Assembly: GCF_034424805.1 (NCBI RefSeq)
Contig: NZ_JAXOUF010000002.1
Location: forward strand, 434,001 to 498,000
Direction: 5' to 3'
Source: Labrys sedimenti
GTDB taxonomy: Bacteria > Pseudomonadota > Alphaproteobacteria > Rhizobiales > Labraceae
Length of the DNA stretch: 64,000 nt
Position 1 is the stretch's first letter. Every line of letters starts with the position of its first letter. The notes below the pieces were generated by a model, which saw only the letters and a list, made by a program, of their open reading frames with translations, searched no databases and had not been told where the DNA came from. Position numbers and translations under genes: made by a program. Below, piece by piece: positions 33,514-41,494 of the stretch.

Positions 33514-35090
33514 TGGACGAGCCTCTCACGCCGCCGTCGCCGCCGACACCACCTCTATCCGCGCAGCGACCGCCCGGGCGACCGCGAACCTTTGCCTGCC
33601 CCAATTGCGGCGGGGCGGTGACCCTGCGCGCCGTCGGCCAGTCGATCAGCGCGACCTGCAGCCAGTGCTCCTCGCTGATCGACGTCGCCGACGAGAATCT
33701 GCGCATCATCCAGAAGGCGCAGGCTGCGCTGGAACCCTCGGAGATTCCGATCGGCGCCCGCGGGCGGCTGCAGGACGTCGAATGGGAGGTCGTCGGCTAT
33801 ATGCGCCGGAGCGACCGGACGGGATATTACGAATGGATCGAATATCTCCTCTACAATCCCTATCGAGGCTATCGCTTCCTGGTCCGGGAAGCCGGTCACT
33901 GGACCCTAGTGAGAATGCTCACCCGCGATGTACCGGCGGCCGGCAGCACCATCGACCTCACGGTCGAGGGGCGGCGCTATGCCTTCTTCAGCAAGGGGCA
34001 GGCGCTTACCAAATATGTCGCCGGCGAATTCTATTGGCGAGCTTCCACGGCGGATGTCACCGAGACGGCGGACTATATCGCTTCGCCCCACCGGCTGATG
34101 GTCGAGAGCAATGCCGAGGAAATCATCGTCTCCGAAGGCATCTATCTCGAACCTAGCCTGGTGGCGCAGGCCTTCAAGCTGCCGCTGGCGGACGAACGCC
34201 GTGGGCCCGGCGTCAACCAGCCCAATCCGCACAAACGCTGGCTCAGGGTGCCCCTCGCCGCGCTCGGCCTGGCGACGCTGCTGCAATTCGGCTCGCTCGC
34301 CCTCTCGCCCGGACGCCAGGTCGCCTCGCAGACCTTCACCCTGACGTCTGCCGACAAGGGCAAGACCTTCGCCTCCGAGCCGTTCCGCCTGGATGGCCGC
34401 GGCAATGTCGAGTTCGAGACCAGCGCCGAGCTCAAGGATGACTGGCTGGAGCTCGATGTCGCCCTGGTCAATGTCGAGACAAATCGCAGCTACCATGCCT
34501 CCCAGGGGCTGGAGAATTACAGCAGCGGGCGGGTTACCGAACGCACCAGCGAATTGCTGTCGCCGGTGCCGGCAGGCACCTACAAATTGCTGATCGACAC
34601 CAATGCCGGCCTGTTCACCAAGGCGGCGGAGACCGTGCCGATGGTGGCGCGCGAGGATTACCTGCAAACCTGGTTGCGCAACAATGGCCAGGGCGGCAGT
34701 TTCCCCTCCTCGCAGCCCGCCATTGCTCCTGCGCCCGCCAATCCTCTGCCTTCGGAGAAATTCACCGTCACGGTCCGGCACGACGTGCCGATCTGGTCTA
34801 ACTATCTCGGTGCCGTCGGCCTCCTGGCTCTCGGCGCCGGCTTCGGCTTCTTCCGCGACCGGCGCTTCGAGCAGTCGCGCTGGGAGCAGGGCGGCATCGA
34901 CGAGGAAGCGCCATCGGTGTCCGGCAACCTGGCGGCGGGCGGTTTCGTTGCCGCCGCCGGCAGCAGCAATAGCAACTCCGATTCCGGGACCGACAATTGG
35001 TGGTCGTCGAGCAGCGACGATGACGACGACAGCGGTGGTTCCTCATCGAGCGACGATTCCAGCAGCAGTTCCAGCAGCGAGGACACGTGA
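33513..35090 (+). CDS. Zinc-ribbon DUF4178 membrane protein with Ser/Asp-rich tail
   Basis: 525 residues. After a Pro-rich start comes a zinc ribbon (FACPNCGGAVT and ATCSQCSSLID). The DUF4178 domain follows (IGARGRLQDVEWEVVGYMRR with YYEWIEYLLYNPYRGYRFLVRE). One membrane segment lies near residue 250 (PLAALGLATLLQFGSLAL), then a beta-rich external domain to about 420, and a second segment (LGAVGLLALGAGFGFF). The last 60 residues are almost only Ser, Asp, Gly and Asn. The start overlaps the previous stop, and the end overlaps the next start by four bases. Confidence 0.87.
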   Translation: MDEPLTPPSPPTPPLSAQRPPGRPRTFACPNCGGAVTLRAVGQSISATCSQCSSLIDVADENLRIIQKAQAALEPSEIPIGARGRLQDVEWEVVGYMRRSDRTGYYEWIEYLLYNPYRGYRFLVREAGHWTLVRMLTRDVPAAGSTIDLTVEGRRYAFFSKGQALTKYVAGEFYWRASTADVTETADYIASPHRLMVESNAEEIIVSEGIYLEPSLVAQAFKLPLADERRGPGVNQPNPHKRWLRVPLAALGLATLLQFGSLALSPGRQVASQTFTLTSADKGKTFASEPFRLDGRGNVEFETSAELKDDWLELDVALVNVETNRSYHASQGLENYSSGRVTERTSELLSPVPAGTYKLLIDTNAGLFTKAAETVPMVAREDYLQTWLRNNGQGGSFPSSQPAIAPAPANPLPSEKFTVTVRHDVPIWSNYLGAVGLLALGAGFGFFRDRRFEQSRWEQGGIDEEAPSVSGNLAAGGFVAAAGSSNSNSDSGTDNWWSSSSDDDDDSGGSSSSDDSSSSSSSEDT

Positions 35091-35287
35091 GCAGGATTCA
35101 GATGATCTTCGCCGGGGCGGTCGTGTTCGGCATGGCTCTCGGCAATTTCGGCGGCTATTCGCTGGCCAATATGTGGCACGGCAAGCAGACCACCAGCCGC
35201 GGCATCAGGAGCAGCGACGATGGCGGCTCCTTCGGGTGGTTCGGCGGCGGCAGAAGCTCCGGCGGCGGCTATTCATATCACAAATAG
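35087..35287 (+). CDS. Small Gly-rich membrane protein in the SPFH-polyamine operon
   Basis: A 66-residue protein starting with GTG inside the previous stop (GTGA). It has one hydrophobic segment (IFAGAVVFGMALGNFGGYSLA, residues 7-27) followed by a Gly/Ser-rich tail, SFGWFGGGRSSGGGYSYHK. Tight coupling to the DUF4178 gene, and a low-complexity tail in both products, suggest the two work together. It is too short for family recognition. Confidence 0.65.
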   Translation: MSRIQMIFAGAVVFGMALGNFGGYSLANMWHGKQTTSRGIRSSDDGGSFGWFGGGRSSGGGYSYHK

Positions 35288-35296
35288 GGGGCTTTC

Positions 35297-35524
35297 ATGG
35301 ATGTCTCGGGCCTGATCGAACTGAAATATGTGGTGGCCTCGCTGGTCTATTCCGGCATCGGCCTCCTCGTCTTCGTCATCGCCTTCTGGCTGCTCGACCT
35401 GCTGACGCCGAAGGTGCAGGTGTGGAAGGAACTATGCGAGAAGCGCAACACCGCGATGGCGATCTTTCTGGGTGCCGTGGCGCTCGGCATCGCCATCATC
35501 ATCGCCTCGGCGATCCATGGCTGA
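35297..35524 (+). CDS. DUF350 family membrane protein
   Basis: 75 residues with two hydrophobic segments (ASLVYSGIGLLVFVIAFWLLDLLTP and NTAMAIFLGAVALGIAIIIASAI) separated by KVQVWKELCEKRN. This arrangement, including the R/K-N pair before the second segment, is typical of DUF350 (YjfL-like) proteins. DUF350 genes occur beside glutathionylspermidine-synthase-like or spermidine-synthase-like genes in several bacterial operons. Spacing to the gene before is nine bases. Confidence 0.85.
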   Translation: MDVSGLIELKYVVASLVYSGIGLLVFVIAFWLLDLLTPKVQVWKELCEKRNTAMAIFLGAVALGIAIIIASAIHG

Positions 35525-35573
35525 CCGTGCGACAGACATGACTGGTGTGCTTGGGCCTTTGCGGTCATTGCGA

Positions 35574-35640
35574 GCGCAGCGAAGCAATCCAGCCCGTCCA
35601 CGCCAAGGCTCCTGGATTGCTTCGCTGCGCTCGCAACGAC
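35574..35640. repeat. GCGAGCGCAGCGAAGCAATCC hairpin, copy 1
   Basis: A 29-base arm starting GTCATTGCGAGC at 35574 is matched by its reverse complement at 35612-35640 with one mismatch and a nine-base loop. The same element occurs at 37225-37301 and 57431-57508. This family of palindromes (CATTGCGAGCGNAGCGAAGCAATCC) is widespread between genes in Hyphomicrobiales. Here it lies inside an operon, between the DUF350 and aminopropyltransferase genes. Confidence 0.85.
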
Positions 35641-35690
35641 GTGAGGCTCGCGCGGTATTCCAGCCGCAACCGTAATTCGAAGGCGCGTTC

Positions 35691-37199
35691 GTGGAAATCC
35701 TGCTGCTCTTTTCCGCCTTCGTGATCGCGACGTGCGGGCTGATCTACGAACTGATCGCCGGAACGCTGGCGAGCTATCTCCTGGGCGATTCCGTCACGCA
35801 GTTCTCCACCATCATCGGCACCTATCTCTTTGCCATGGGGGTGGGCTCCTGGCTTTCGCGCTATATCGAGCGCGACCTGCTCGGCCATTTCGTCCGCATC
35901 GAACTGCTGGTCGGGGCGGTCGGCGGCAGCTCCGCGGCGGCCCTGTTCATCCTGTTCGACCATGTCGCCTCCTTCCGGCTCTGGCTCTATTCGCTGGTCG
36001 GGGTGATCGGCATCCTGGTCGGCATCGAGATCCCGCTGCTGCTGCGCATCCTAGAAGGACGGCTCGCCTTCAAGGACCTGGTTTCCAAGGTCTTCACCTT
36101 CGACTATATCGGCGCGCTCTTCGCTTCCCTGCTGTTCCCGCTGGTGCTGGTGCCCTATCTCGGCCTGATCCGCTCGGCCTTCCTGTTCGGCATTCTCAAC
36201 ACGCTGGTGGCGATCTGGGTGCTCTATGCCATCAAGGCCCCCATCCTTCGGCGCGGTGCGCACAAGGCCGCCGCCTTCGCCGTGCTGGCTCTGCTCGGTG
36301 CCGGCTTCGCCTGGTCCGAGCGCATCCAGTCGATTGCCGAGGCGAGCGCCTATCCGGGCTCGGTGATCTTTGCCGAATCCACGCCCTATCAGCGCATCGT
36401 GGTCACGCGCCAGCAGCGCGACATCAGGCTTTTCCTCAATTCGAACCTGCAATTCTCCTCGCTCGACGAATATCGCTACCACGAGGCGTTGGTGCATCCG
36501 GTGATGAGCGCCCTCAAGGCACCGCGCAAGGTGCTGATCATCGGCGGCGGCGACGGGCTGGCCTTGCGGGAGGTCCTGAAATATCCGGCGGTCGAAGCGG
36601 TCACCATGGTGGATCTCGACCCGGCCGTGACGCGCCTGTTCTCCCATAACGAGATGATGACCGGCCTCAATGGCGGTTCCCTGTCCTCGCCCAAGCTGAC
36701 CCTCATCAACGCCGATGCCTTCCTCTGGCTGCGCGAGCAGAAGCCGGCCGAGGCGCGTTTCGATGCGGTGATCATCGACCTGCCCGACCCCTCCAATTTC
36801 TCCATCGGCAAGCTCTATTCGCTCACCTTCTACCGTCTCTTGAAATCGGCGGTAAACGAGGACGGCCTGGTGGTGATCCAGAGCACCTCGCCCCTGGTCG
36901 CACGCAAATCCTTCTGGTGCGTCAACAACACGCTGGCGGCGGCCGGTTTCGAGACCGCGGCCTATCACCTCTTCGTACCCTCCTTCGGGGAATGGGGCTT
37001 CATCATCGGCTCCTTCGCACCCTATCGTCCGCCGGAGCGCCTGCCCGAGGGGCTTCGTTTCCTCGATGTGACCACCATGAAGGCGATGTTCCAGTTCCCG
37101 CCCGACATGGCCCATGTCCAGACCGCCATCCAGCGCCTCGATGACCAGCCGCTGGTGCGCTATTTCGACGAGGAGTGGGGCAATTACCTCATTTATTAG
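35691..37199 (+). CDS. Membrane-fused polyamine aminopropyltransferase (spermidine synthase-like)
   Basis: 502 residues. Residues 1-215 hold about seven membrane segments. Residues 225-500 form a spermidine-synthase-like domain with QFSSLDEYRYHEALVHPVM (substrate loop), VLIIGGGDGLALREVL (decarboxylated-SAM binding), VTMVDLDPAV, and IIDLPDPSNFS, where the paired Asp residues that activate the amine are kept. The enzyme should move an aminopropyl group from decarboxylated SAM to an amine acceptor at the membrane face. The acceptor is unknown. GTG start at 35691. SpeD, which makes the donor, is encoded two genes downstream. Confidence 0.9.
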   Translation: MEILLLFSAFVIATCGLIYELIAGTLASYLLGDSVTQFSTIIGTYLFAMGVGSWLSRYIERDLLGHFVRIELLVGAVGGSSAAALFILFDHVASFRLWLYSLVGVIGILVGIEIPLLLRILEGRLAFKDLVSKVFTFDYIGALFASLLFPLVLVPYLGLIRSAFLFGILNTLVAIWVLYAIKAPILRRGAHKAAAFAVLALLGAGFAWSERIQSIAEASAYPGSVIFAESTPYQRIVVTRQQRDIRLFLNSNLQFSSLDEYRYHEALVHPVMSALKAPRKVLIIGGGDGLALREVLKYPAVEAVTMVDLDPAVTRLFSHNEMMTGLNGGSLSSPKLTLINADAFLWLREQKPAEARFDAVIIDLPDPSNFSIGKLYSLTFYRLLKSAVNEDGLVVIQSTSPLVARKSFWCVNNTLAAAGFETAAYHLFVPSFGEWGFIIGSFAPYRPPERLPEGLRFLDVTTMKAMFQFPPDMAHVQTAIQRLDDQPLVRYFDEEWGNYLIY

Positions 37200-37224
37200 A
37201 CATTCCGCTTCGACCTTGCCGGCC

Positions 37225-37301
37225 GTCATTGCGAGCGCAGCGAAGCAATCCAGCTCTGCCCCGCCCAACGGATTGGATTGCTTCGCTGCGCTCGCAATGA
37301 C
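37225..37301. repeat. GCGAGCGCAGCGAAGCAATCC hairpin, copy 2
   Basis: Perfect 28-base arms at 37225-37252 and 37274-37301 with a 21-base loop. The sequence is the same as the element at 35574 apart from the loop. It separates the aminopropyltransferase from the FAD oxidoreductase gene, whose ATG lies 22 bases further on. Such a hairpin could set different mRNA stability for the two parts of the operon (inference). Confidence 0.85.
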
Positions 37302-37322
37302 GTTTTCAGGGCGACCTTCACC

Positions 37323-38993
37323 ATGACCCGGATCAGCCGCAAGCAATTCCTCGCCTTGGGGGCTGCCTCGCTCGGCCTGGCCGGCGCCGGGCTGGTCGGT
37401 GGGGAATTGCTGGCGGGCAAGGGGATGACTGGAAGCGGCGAGGGTGGTTCCGTGCCCGGGGAACTGGTGGGTGCGTCTTCCCGCATCGGTCACAGGTTGC
37501 GGAGCGGGTCCTTTCCGATTGCCGGCGAAACCCTGAAAACCGGCATCCTCATCGTGGGCGGCGGCATAGCGGGCCTCGGCGCCGGCTATCGCCTTGCCAA
37601 GGCTGGCTATGACGATTTCCTTCTGCTCGATCTCGAGGCTTCTCCCGGCGGCAATGCTTCCAGCGGCCGCAACGAGGTTTGTGCCTTTCCCTGGGGTGCC
37701 CATTACGTGCCGCTGCTCACCGAGGAGGCCAGGGCGGTCCGGGCGCTGTTCCAGGATTTCGGCGTCATCACCGGCTACGACGCCAAGGGCACGCCCATCT
37801 ATGACGAATATGCCCTCTGCGCCGATCCCTCGGAACGGCTCTATCGCTATGGGCGCTGGCAGGAGGGCCTGATGCCTTCCATCGGCCTCGACGCCGACGA
37901 GGAGGCCGACGGCAAGCGCTTCTTTGCGGCGATGAAGGCGTTTCGCCAGCGTATCGGCAGCGACGGCCGACGCGCCTTCGCCATTCCGCTCGACCTCAGC
38001 TCCCGGGACGCCGATCTGATGGCGCTCGACGGCCTCACCATGACGGCCTGGATGGAGCGGGAGGGCTATCGCTCGCCGTCATTGGCCTGGTATGTCGATT
38101 ATTGCTGCCGCGACGACTACGGCACGCGCTCGCGCGATGTCTCGGCCTGGGCCGGCATCCATTATTTCGCGGCCCGCAACGGCCGCGGCGCCGATGCCGA
38201 GGACCAGGGCCTGGTCACCTGGCCTGAGGGCAACGGCTATCTGGCGCGCCGTCTCGCCGAAGCGCTCGGCCCCCGCATCCGGACACGTTCGCTCGCTTAT
38301 GCCGTCGAGGCGAAGGGGGGCGGCGTGGCCGGTAACGCCGGCGTTACCGTCGACGTCTGGGATGCGGTCGCCGACAAGGCTTTCCGCATCGAGGCCAAGG
38401 CGGCCATCCTGGCGACGCCGCATTTCGTCACGGCGCGGCTGCTGAGGGATCCGAGCCTTACCGCCGGTTTCTCCTACGCTCCCTGGGCGGTCGCCAACAT
38501 CACGCTGAGCCGCCTGCCCGGCGGCGCCGGCGCCAATCTGAGCTGGGACAATGTCGTCTTCGACAGCCCCTTGCTCGGCTATGTCGTCGCCACCCACCAG
38601 ATCACCCAGATGCGCCCGACCCGGACGGTGCTGACCTATTATTGGCCGATCAGTCATCTGTCGCCCGAGGACGCCCGCCGCGAGGCGCTCTCCCGGCCCC
38701 TGGCGGAATGGCAGGCGATCTTCCTGAAGGAACTCCTCGTCGTGCATCCCGAGCTCGAAGGCCATGTCGAGCGGGTTGATGTCTGGATCTGGGGCCATGC
38801 CATGATCCGGCCGGTGCCCGGCTTCATCTGGGGCGGGCAGCGCCGGGCCGGCCTGCAGCAGAGCCCGCCGGTCTTCACCGCCCATTCCGACATGAGCGGC
38901 GTCTCCATCTTCGAGGAAGCCTATACGCATGGCGTGCGTGCGGCGGAGAGGGCCATGGCCTATAGTGGCCATCCCTTCGAAACGGTGCTGTGA
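37323..38993 (+). CDS. FAD-dependent amine-oxidase-like protein with twin-arginine-like signal
   Basis: 556 residues. The N-terminus, ISRKQFLALGAASLGLAGAGLVGG, looks like a Tat signal with an RK pair in place of RR. A Rossmann FAD motif follows near residue 65 (ILIVGGGIAGLGAGYRLAKAG), then LLDLEASPGGNASSGRNEV, which is typical of amine oxidase/protoporphyrinogen oxidase flavoproteins. The C-terminus has the usual FAD-contact region with SIFEEAYTHGVRAAERA. The stop overlaps speD by one base. Position between an aminopropyltransferase and SpeD suggests it oxidises a polyamine-type product outside the cytoplasm (inference). Confidence 0.85.
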   Translation: MTRISRKQFLALGAASLGLAGAGLVGGELLAGKGMTGSGEGGSVPGELVGASSRIGHRLRSGSFPIAGETLKTGILIVGGGIAGLGAGYRLAKAGYDDFLLLDLEASPGGNASSGRNEVCAFPWGAHYVPLLTEEARAVRALFQDFGVITGYDAKGTPIYDEYALCADPSERLYRYGRWQEGLMPSIGLDADEEADGKRFFAAMKAFRQRIGSDGRRAFAIPLDLSSRDADLMALDGLTMTAWMEREGYRSPSLAWYVDYCCRDDYGTRSRDVSAWAGIHYFAARNGRGADAEDQGLVTWPEGNGYLARRLAEALGPRIRTRSLAYAVEAKGGGVAGNAGVTVDVWDAVADKAFRIEAKAAILATPHFVTARLLRDPSLTAGFSYAPWAVANITLSRLPGGAGANLSWDNVVFDSPLLGYVVATHQITQMRPTRTVLTYYWPISHLSPEDARREALSRPLAEWQAIFLKELLVVHPELEGHVERVDVWIWGHAMIRPVPGFIWGGQRRAGLQQSPPVFTAHSDMSGVSIFEEAYTHGVRAAERAMAYSGHPFETVL

Positions 38994-39427
38994 TGGCGCG
39001 GGCAGATCAGGGAAGGCCATTGGCAGCGCAAGCGCAAACCTCGAGAGCCGGGCCGGCTCCGCCGGCGGATGCTACGCCCATCCAGGCCCGCGCCTTCGCG
39101 CCCGGCCTGCATCTGCTCATCGACTTCTGGGACTGCCGGGGCCTCACCGATGCCGCGGGCATCCAACGCGCCCTGCGCAAGGCCGCAACCGCCTGCGGCG
39201 CCACGGTGCTCGGCGTCAAGCTGCATGGCTTCGGCGAGACCGGCGGCATCACCGGCGTCGCCTTGCTCGCCGAATCCCATATCAGCATCCACACTTGGCC
39301 CGAGACCGGCTATGCCGCCCTCGACATCTTCATGTGCGGGCGCTGCGATCCCCGCCAGGCCCTGCCGGTGCTGGAGGCCCATTTCGCGCCAAGGCGGGTC
39401 AAGGTGAGCGAGCATCGGCGGGGATAA
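38993..39427 (+). CDS. speD: S-adenosylmethionine decarboxylase proenzyme (SpeD-like)
   Basis: 144 residues. The self-cleavage site is AESHISIHTWPE: processing between Glu94 and Ser95 would give the pyruvoyl group. ALDIFMCGRCDP holds the proton-donor Cys. The core length fits prokaryotic class 1B enzymes; the first 30 residues are an extra Ala/Pro-rich stretch. It produces decarboxylated SAM, the donor for the aminopropyltransferase in the same operon. The ATG at 38993 overlaps the preceding stop (TGATG). Confidence 0.92.
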   Translation: MARADQGRPLAAQAQTSRAGPAPPADATPIQARAFAPGLHLLIDFWDCRGLTDAAGIQRALRKAATACGATVLGVKLHGFGETGGITGVALLAESHISIHTWPETGYAALDIFMCGRCDPRQALPVLEAHFAPRRVKVSEHRRG

Positions 39428-39446
39428 GATAGTCAGACCATAGTCC

Positions 39447-39851
39447 TCACCCCTCCGCCTCGCTGCCCATGTCGGCATCGGTGAGATAGACTGTCTTGAT
39501 CGTCCCTGATGGATATACGCAATACCAGCTATAGGGGTTCGGCTCCTCGTCGGTGATGATCGAGCGGCAGTTGGCGGCTTTCGAAAAATGAAGGGCGAAG
39601 CGGCGCTCTTCCTCCAGTGAATCCGGGCCTGCCTGCCAGATGTCGATCTGGAGAGGATAGGTCTCGCTCAGCGGCGCGATGACGACCTCGATGTCGCTTG
39701 GCTTGTCGTCACCGGCAGCCCAGCTTTCATGCTTCTCGTCGTGGGAACCGAAATAGGTGATCGTTAGGTCTGGCTCGAAATAGTGCCGGATGGCGCCTTG
39801 GATCGTCTCGATATCGAGAGGGCGGTCGATGAAGAGCTGGAAATAGCCCAT
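39447..39851 (-). CDS. Hypothetical protein
   Basis: A 134-residue acidic, soluble protein starting MGYFQLFIDRPLDIETIQGAIRHYF and ending YSWYCVYPSGTIKTVYLTDADMGSE. It is rich in aromatic and acidic residues and alternates strands and helices, with no signal or membrane segment. Base composition is lower in GC than the neighbouring genes, which may point to separate acquisition. The size and style recall immunity-type proteins, but no toxin lies next to it and I do not recognise the family. Confidence 0.6.
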   Translation of the reverse strand: MGYFQLFIDRPLDIETIQGAIRHYFEPDLTITYFGSHDEKHESWAAGDDKPSDIEVVIAPLSETYPLQIDIWQAGPDSLEEERRFALHFSKAANCRSIITDEEPNPYSWYCVYPSGTIKTVYLTDADMGSEAEG

Positions 39852-39856
39852 GCCGT

Positions 39857-39894
39857 GCTCAGTGATGTGAAAATCGCTCAGTGATGTGAAAATC
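39857..39894. repeat. 19-bp tandem duplication
   Basis: GCTCAGTGATGTGAAAATC occurs twice head to tail at 39857-39875 and 39876-39894. It lies between the start of the hypothetical gene and the gcv terminator, in the 5' leader of the hypothetical gene on the minus strand. Confidence 0.9.
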
Positions 39895-39916
39895 CCGCCG
39901 GACCGTGCCCGGCGGG
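39889..39916 (-). terminator. Probable intrinsic terminator of the gcv operon
   Basis: On the minus strand, CCCGCCGG (39916-39909) and CCGGCGGG (39901-39894) form a perfect eight-base GC stem around a seven-base loop. The stem is followed by ATTTTC. It starts 13 bases after the gcvPB stop. Confidence 0.75.
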
Positions 39917-39928
39917 AACGATCGTTTC

Positions 39929-41494
39929 CTATTTCGCCGCGTCCTTGATGGGCTCCGGCTGCGTCCAGCGCAGCACGGGCTGGCGGGCGGCGCGGGTTTC
40001 GTCCAGGCGCCGGCGCGGGGCGTGGTAGGGGGCGCCGGAGAAGCGCTCGGTCTCGCCGCGACTGGCGACCAAGGCAAGGTCGCGCAGCGTGGCGATGAAG
40101 AGGTCGAGCGAGGTCTTGGATTCGCTCTCCGTCGGCTCGATCAGCATGGCGCCATGCACCACGAGGGGGAAATACATCGTCATCGGATGATAGCCCTCGT
40201 CGATCATCGCCTTGGCGAAATCGAGCGTGGTCACGCCGGTGTCCTTCAGCCAGGTGTCGTCGAACAGCGCCTCATGCATGCAGGGCTGGTCACCGAAGGG
40301 GGCCGACATCAGGTCAGCCAGGCCGGCGCGGATATAGTTGGCGGAGAGCACCGCATCTTCCGAGGCCTGCCGCATGCCGTCGGTGCCATGCGAGAGCATA
40401 TAGGTCAGCGCCCGCGTGAACATGCCCATCTGGCCGTGGAAGGCGGTGAGGCGGCCGAAGGGCGTCTCGCCATTCATCACTTCTTCGGCCCGTTCGACCA
40501 GCACGCGGGCATTGACGACATAGGGGAAGGGCGCGAAGGGCGCGAGCTTGTCGGAGAGCACCACCGGCCCCGCGCCCGGCCCACCGCCGCCATGGGGCGT
40601 CGAGAAGGTCTTGTGCAGGTTGATGTGCATGGCATCGATGCCGAGGTCGCCGGGGCGCACCTTGCCGACGATGGCGTTGAAATTGGCGCCGTCGCAGTAG
40701 AAATAGGCGCCCGCCTCGTGCACCACATCGGCGATGGCGCTGACGTCACGCTCGAACAGGCCACAGGTGTTGGGGTTGGTCAGCATGATCGCGGCGACAT
40801 GCGGGCCCAGGGCCTTCTTGATTTCCGCCGGATCGACGGTGCCGTCCGCGCGCACCGGGATGGACTCCACCGTGAAGCCAATCAGGGCGGCGGTGGCCGG
40901 ATTGGTGCCATGGGCCGAGTCGGGCACCAGCACGACCTTGCGCGTCTCGCCTTCACCCCTGGCTGCGATGGCTGCCTTGATCGCCATCATGCCGCAAAGC
41001 TCGCCATGCGCGCCGGCCTTCGGGCTCATCGCCACCGCCGGCATGCCGGTGAGGGTCTTGAGGTAATGGGCGAGATGATCGATCACCGCCAGCGCGCCGG
41101 GCACGGTCGAGATCGGCTGCAGCGGATGGATGTCGGCAAAGCCCGGCAGCCGCGCCACCTTCTCGTTGAGGCGCGGATTGTGCTTCATGGTGCAGGAGCC
41201 GAGCGGGAAAAGCCCGGTATCGATGCCGAAATTCTTCTGGCTCAGGCGCACGAAATGGCGCATCGCCTCCGGCTCAGCAAAGCCGGGCAGGCCGATCGGA
41301 TCCTTGCGCTCGAAGGCCCCGAGCCTCGGCTCGAAATCCTCGACCTCCTCGACGTCGACGCCGGTCACATCCGTGCGACCGATCTCGAACAGCAGGGCTT
41401 CCTCGATGATGAGGGCGCGGTTGCCGGTGAAGGTGGGGTTGAAGGCCTCGGCGCCCTCGCCGGGGGAGGAGGGACGTCCCTGACGGTTCAACAT
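39929..41494 (-). CDS. gcvPB: Glycine dehydrogenase (decarboxylating) subunit 2, GcvPB
   Basis: 521 residues from the ATG at 41494. The PLP-binding motif INLHKTFSTPHGGGGPGAGPV contains the Schiff-base Lys. GLFPLGSCTMKHNPRLNE, MSPKAGAHGELCGMMAIKAA and PDSAHGTNPATAALIGF are typical of the C-terminal half of P-protein. Together with GcvPA it decarboxylates glycine and loads the aminomethyl group on lipoyl-GcvH. Its start overlaps the gcvPA stop by one base. A frame extending to 41842 covers gcvPA sequence and is not a longer start. Confidence 0.95.
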   Translation of the reverse strand: MLNRQGRPSSPGEGAEAFNPTFTGNRALIIEEALLFEIGRTDVTGVDVEEVEDFEPRLGAFERKDPIGLPGFAEPEAMRHFVRLSQKNFGIDTGLFPLGSCTMKHNPRLNEKVARLPGFADIHPLQPISTVPGALAVIDHLAHYLKTLTGMPAVAMSPKAGAHGELCGMMAIKAAIAARGEGETRKVVLVPDSAHGTNPATAALIGFTVESIPVRADGTVDPAEIKKALGPHVAAIMLTNPNTCGLFERDVSAIADVVHEAGAYFYCDGANFNAIVGKVRPGDLGIDAMHINLHKTFSTPHGGGGPGAGPVVLSDKLAPFAPFPYVVNARVLVERAEEVMNGETPFGRLTAFHGQMGMFTRALTYMLSHGTDGMRQASEDAVLSANYIRAGLADLMSAPFGDQPCMHEALFDDTWLKDTGVTTLDFAKAMIDEGYHPMTMYFPLVVHGAMLIEPTESESKTSLDLFIATLRDLALVASRGETERFSGAPYHAPRRRLDETRAARQPVLRWTQPEPIKDAAK

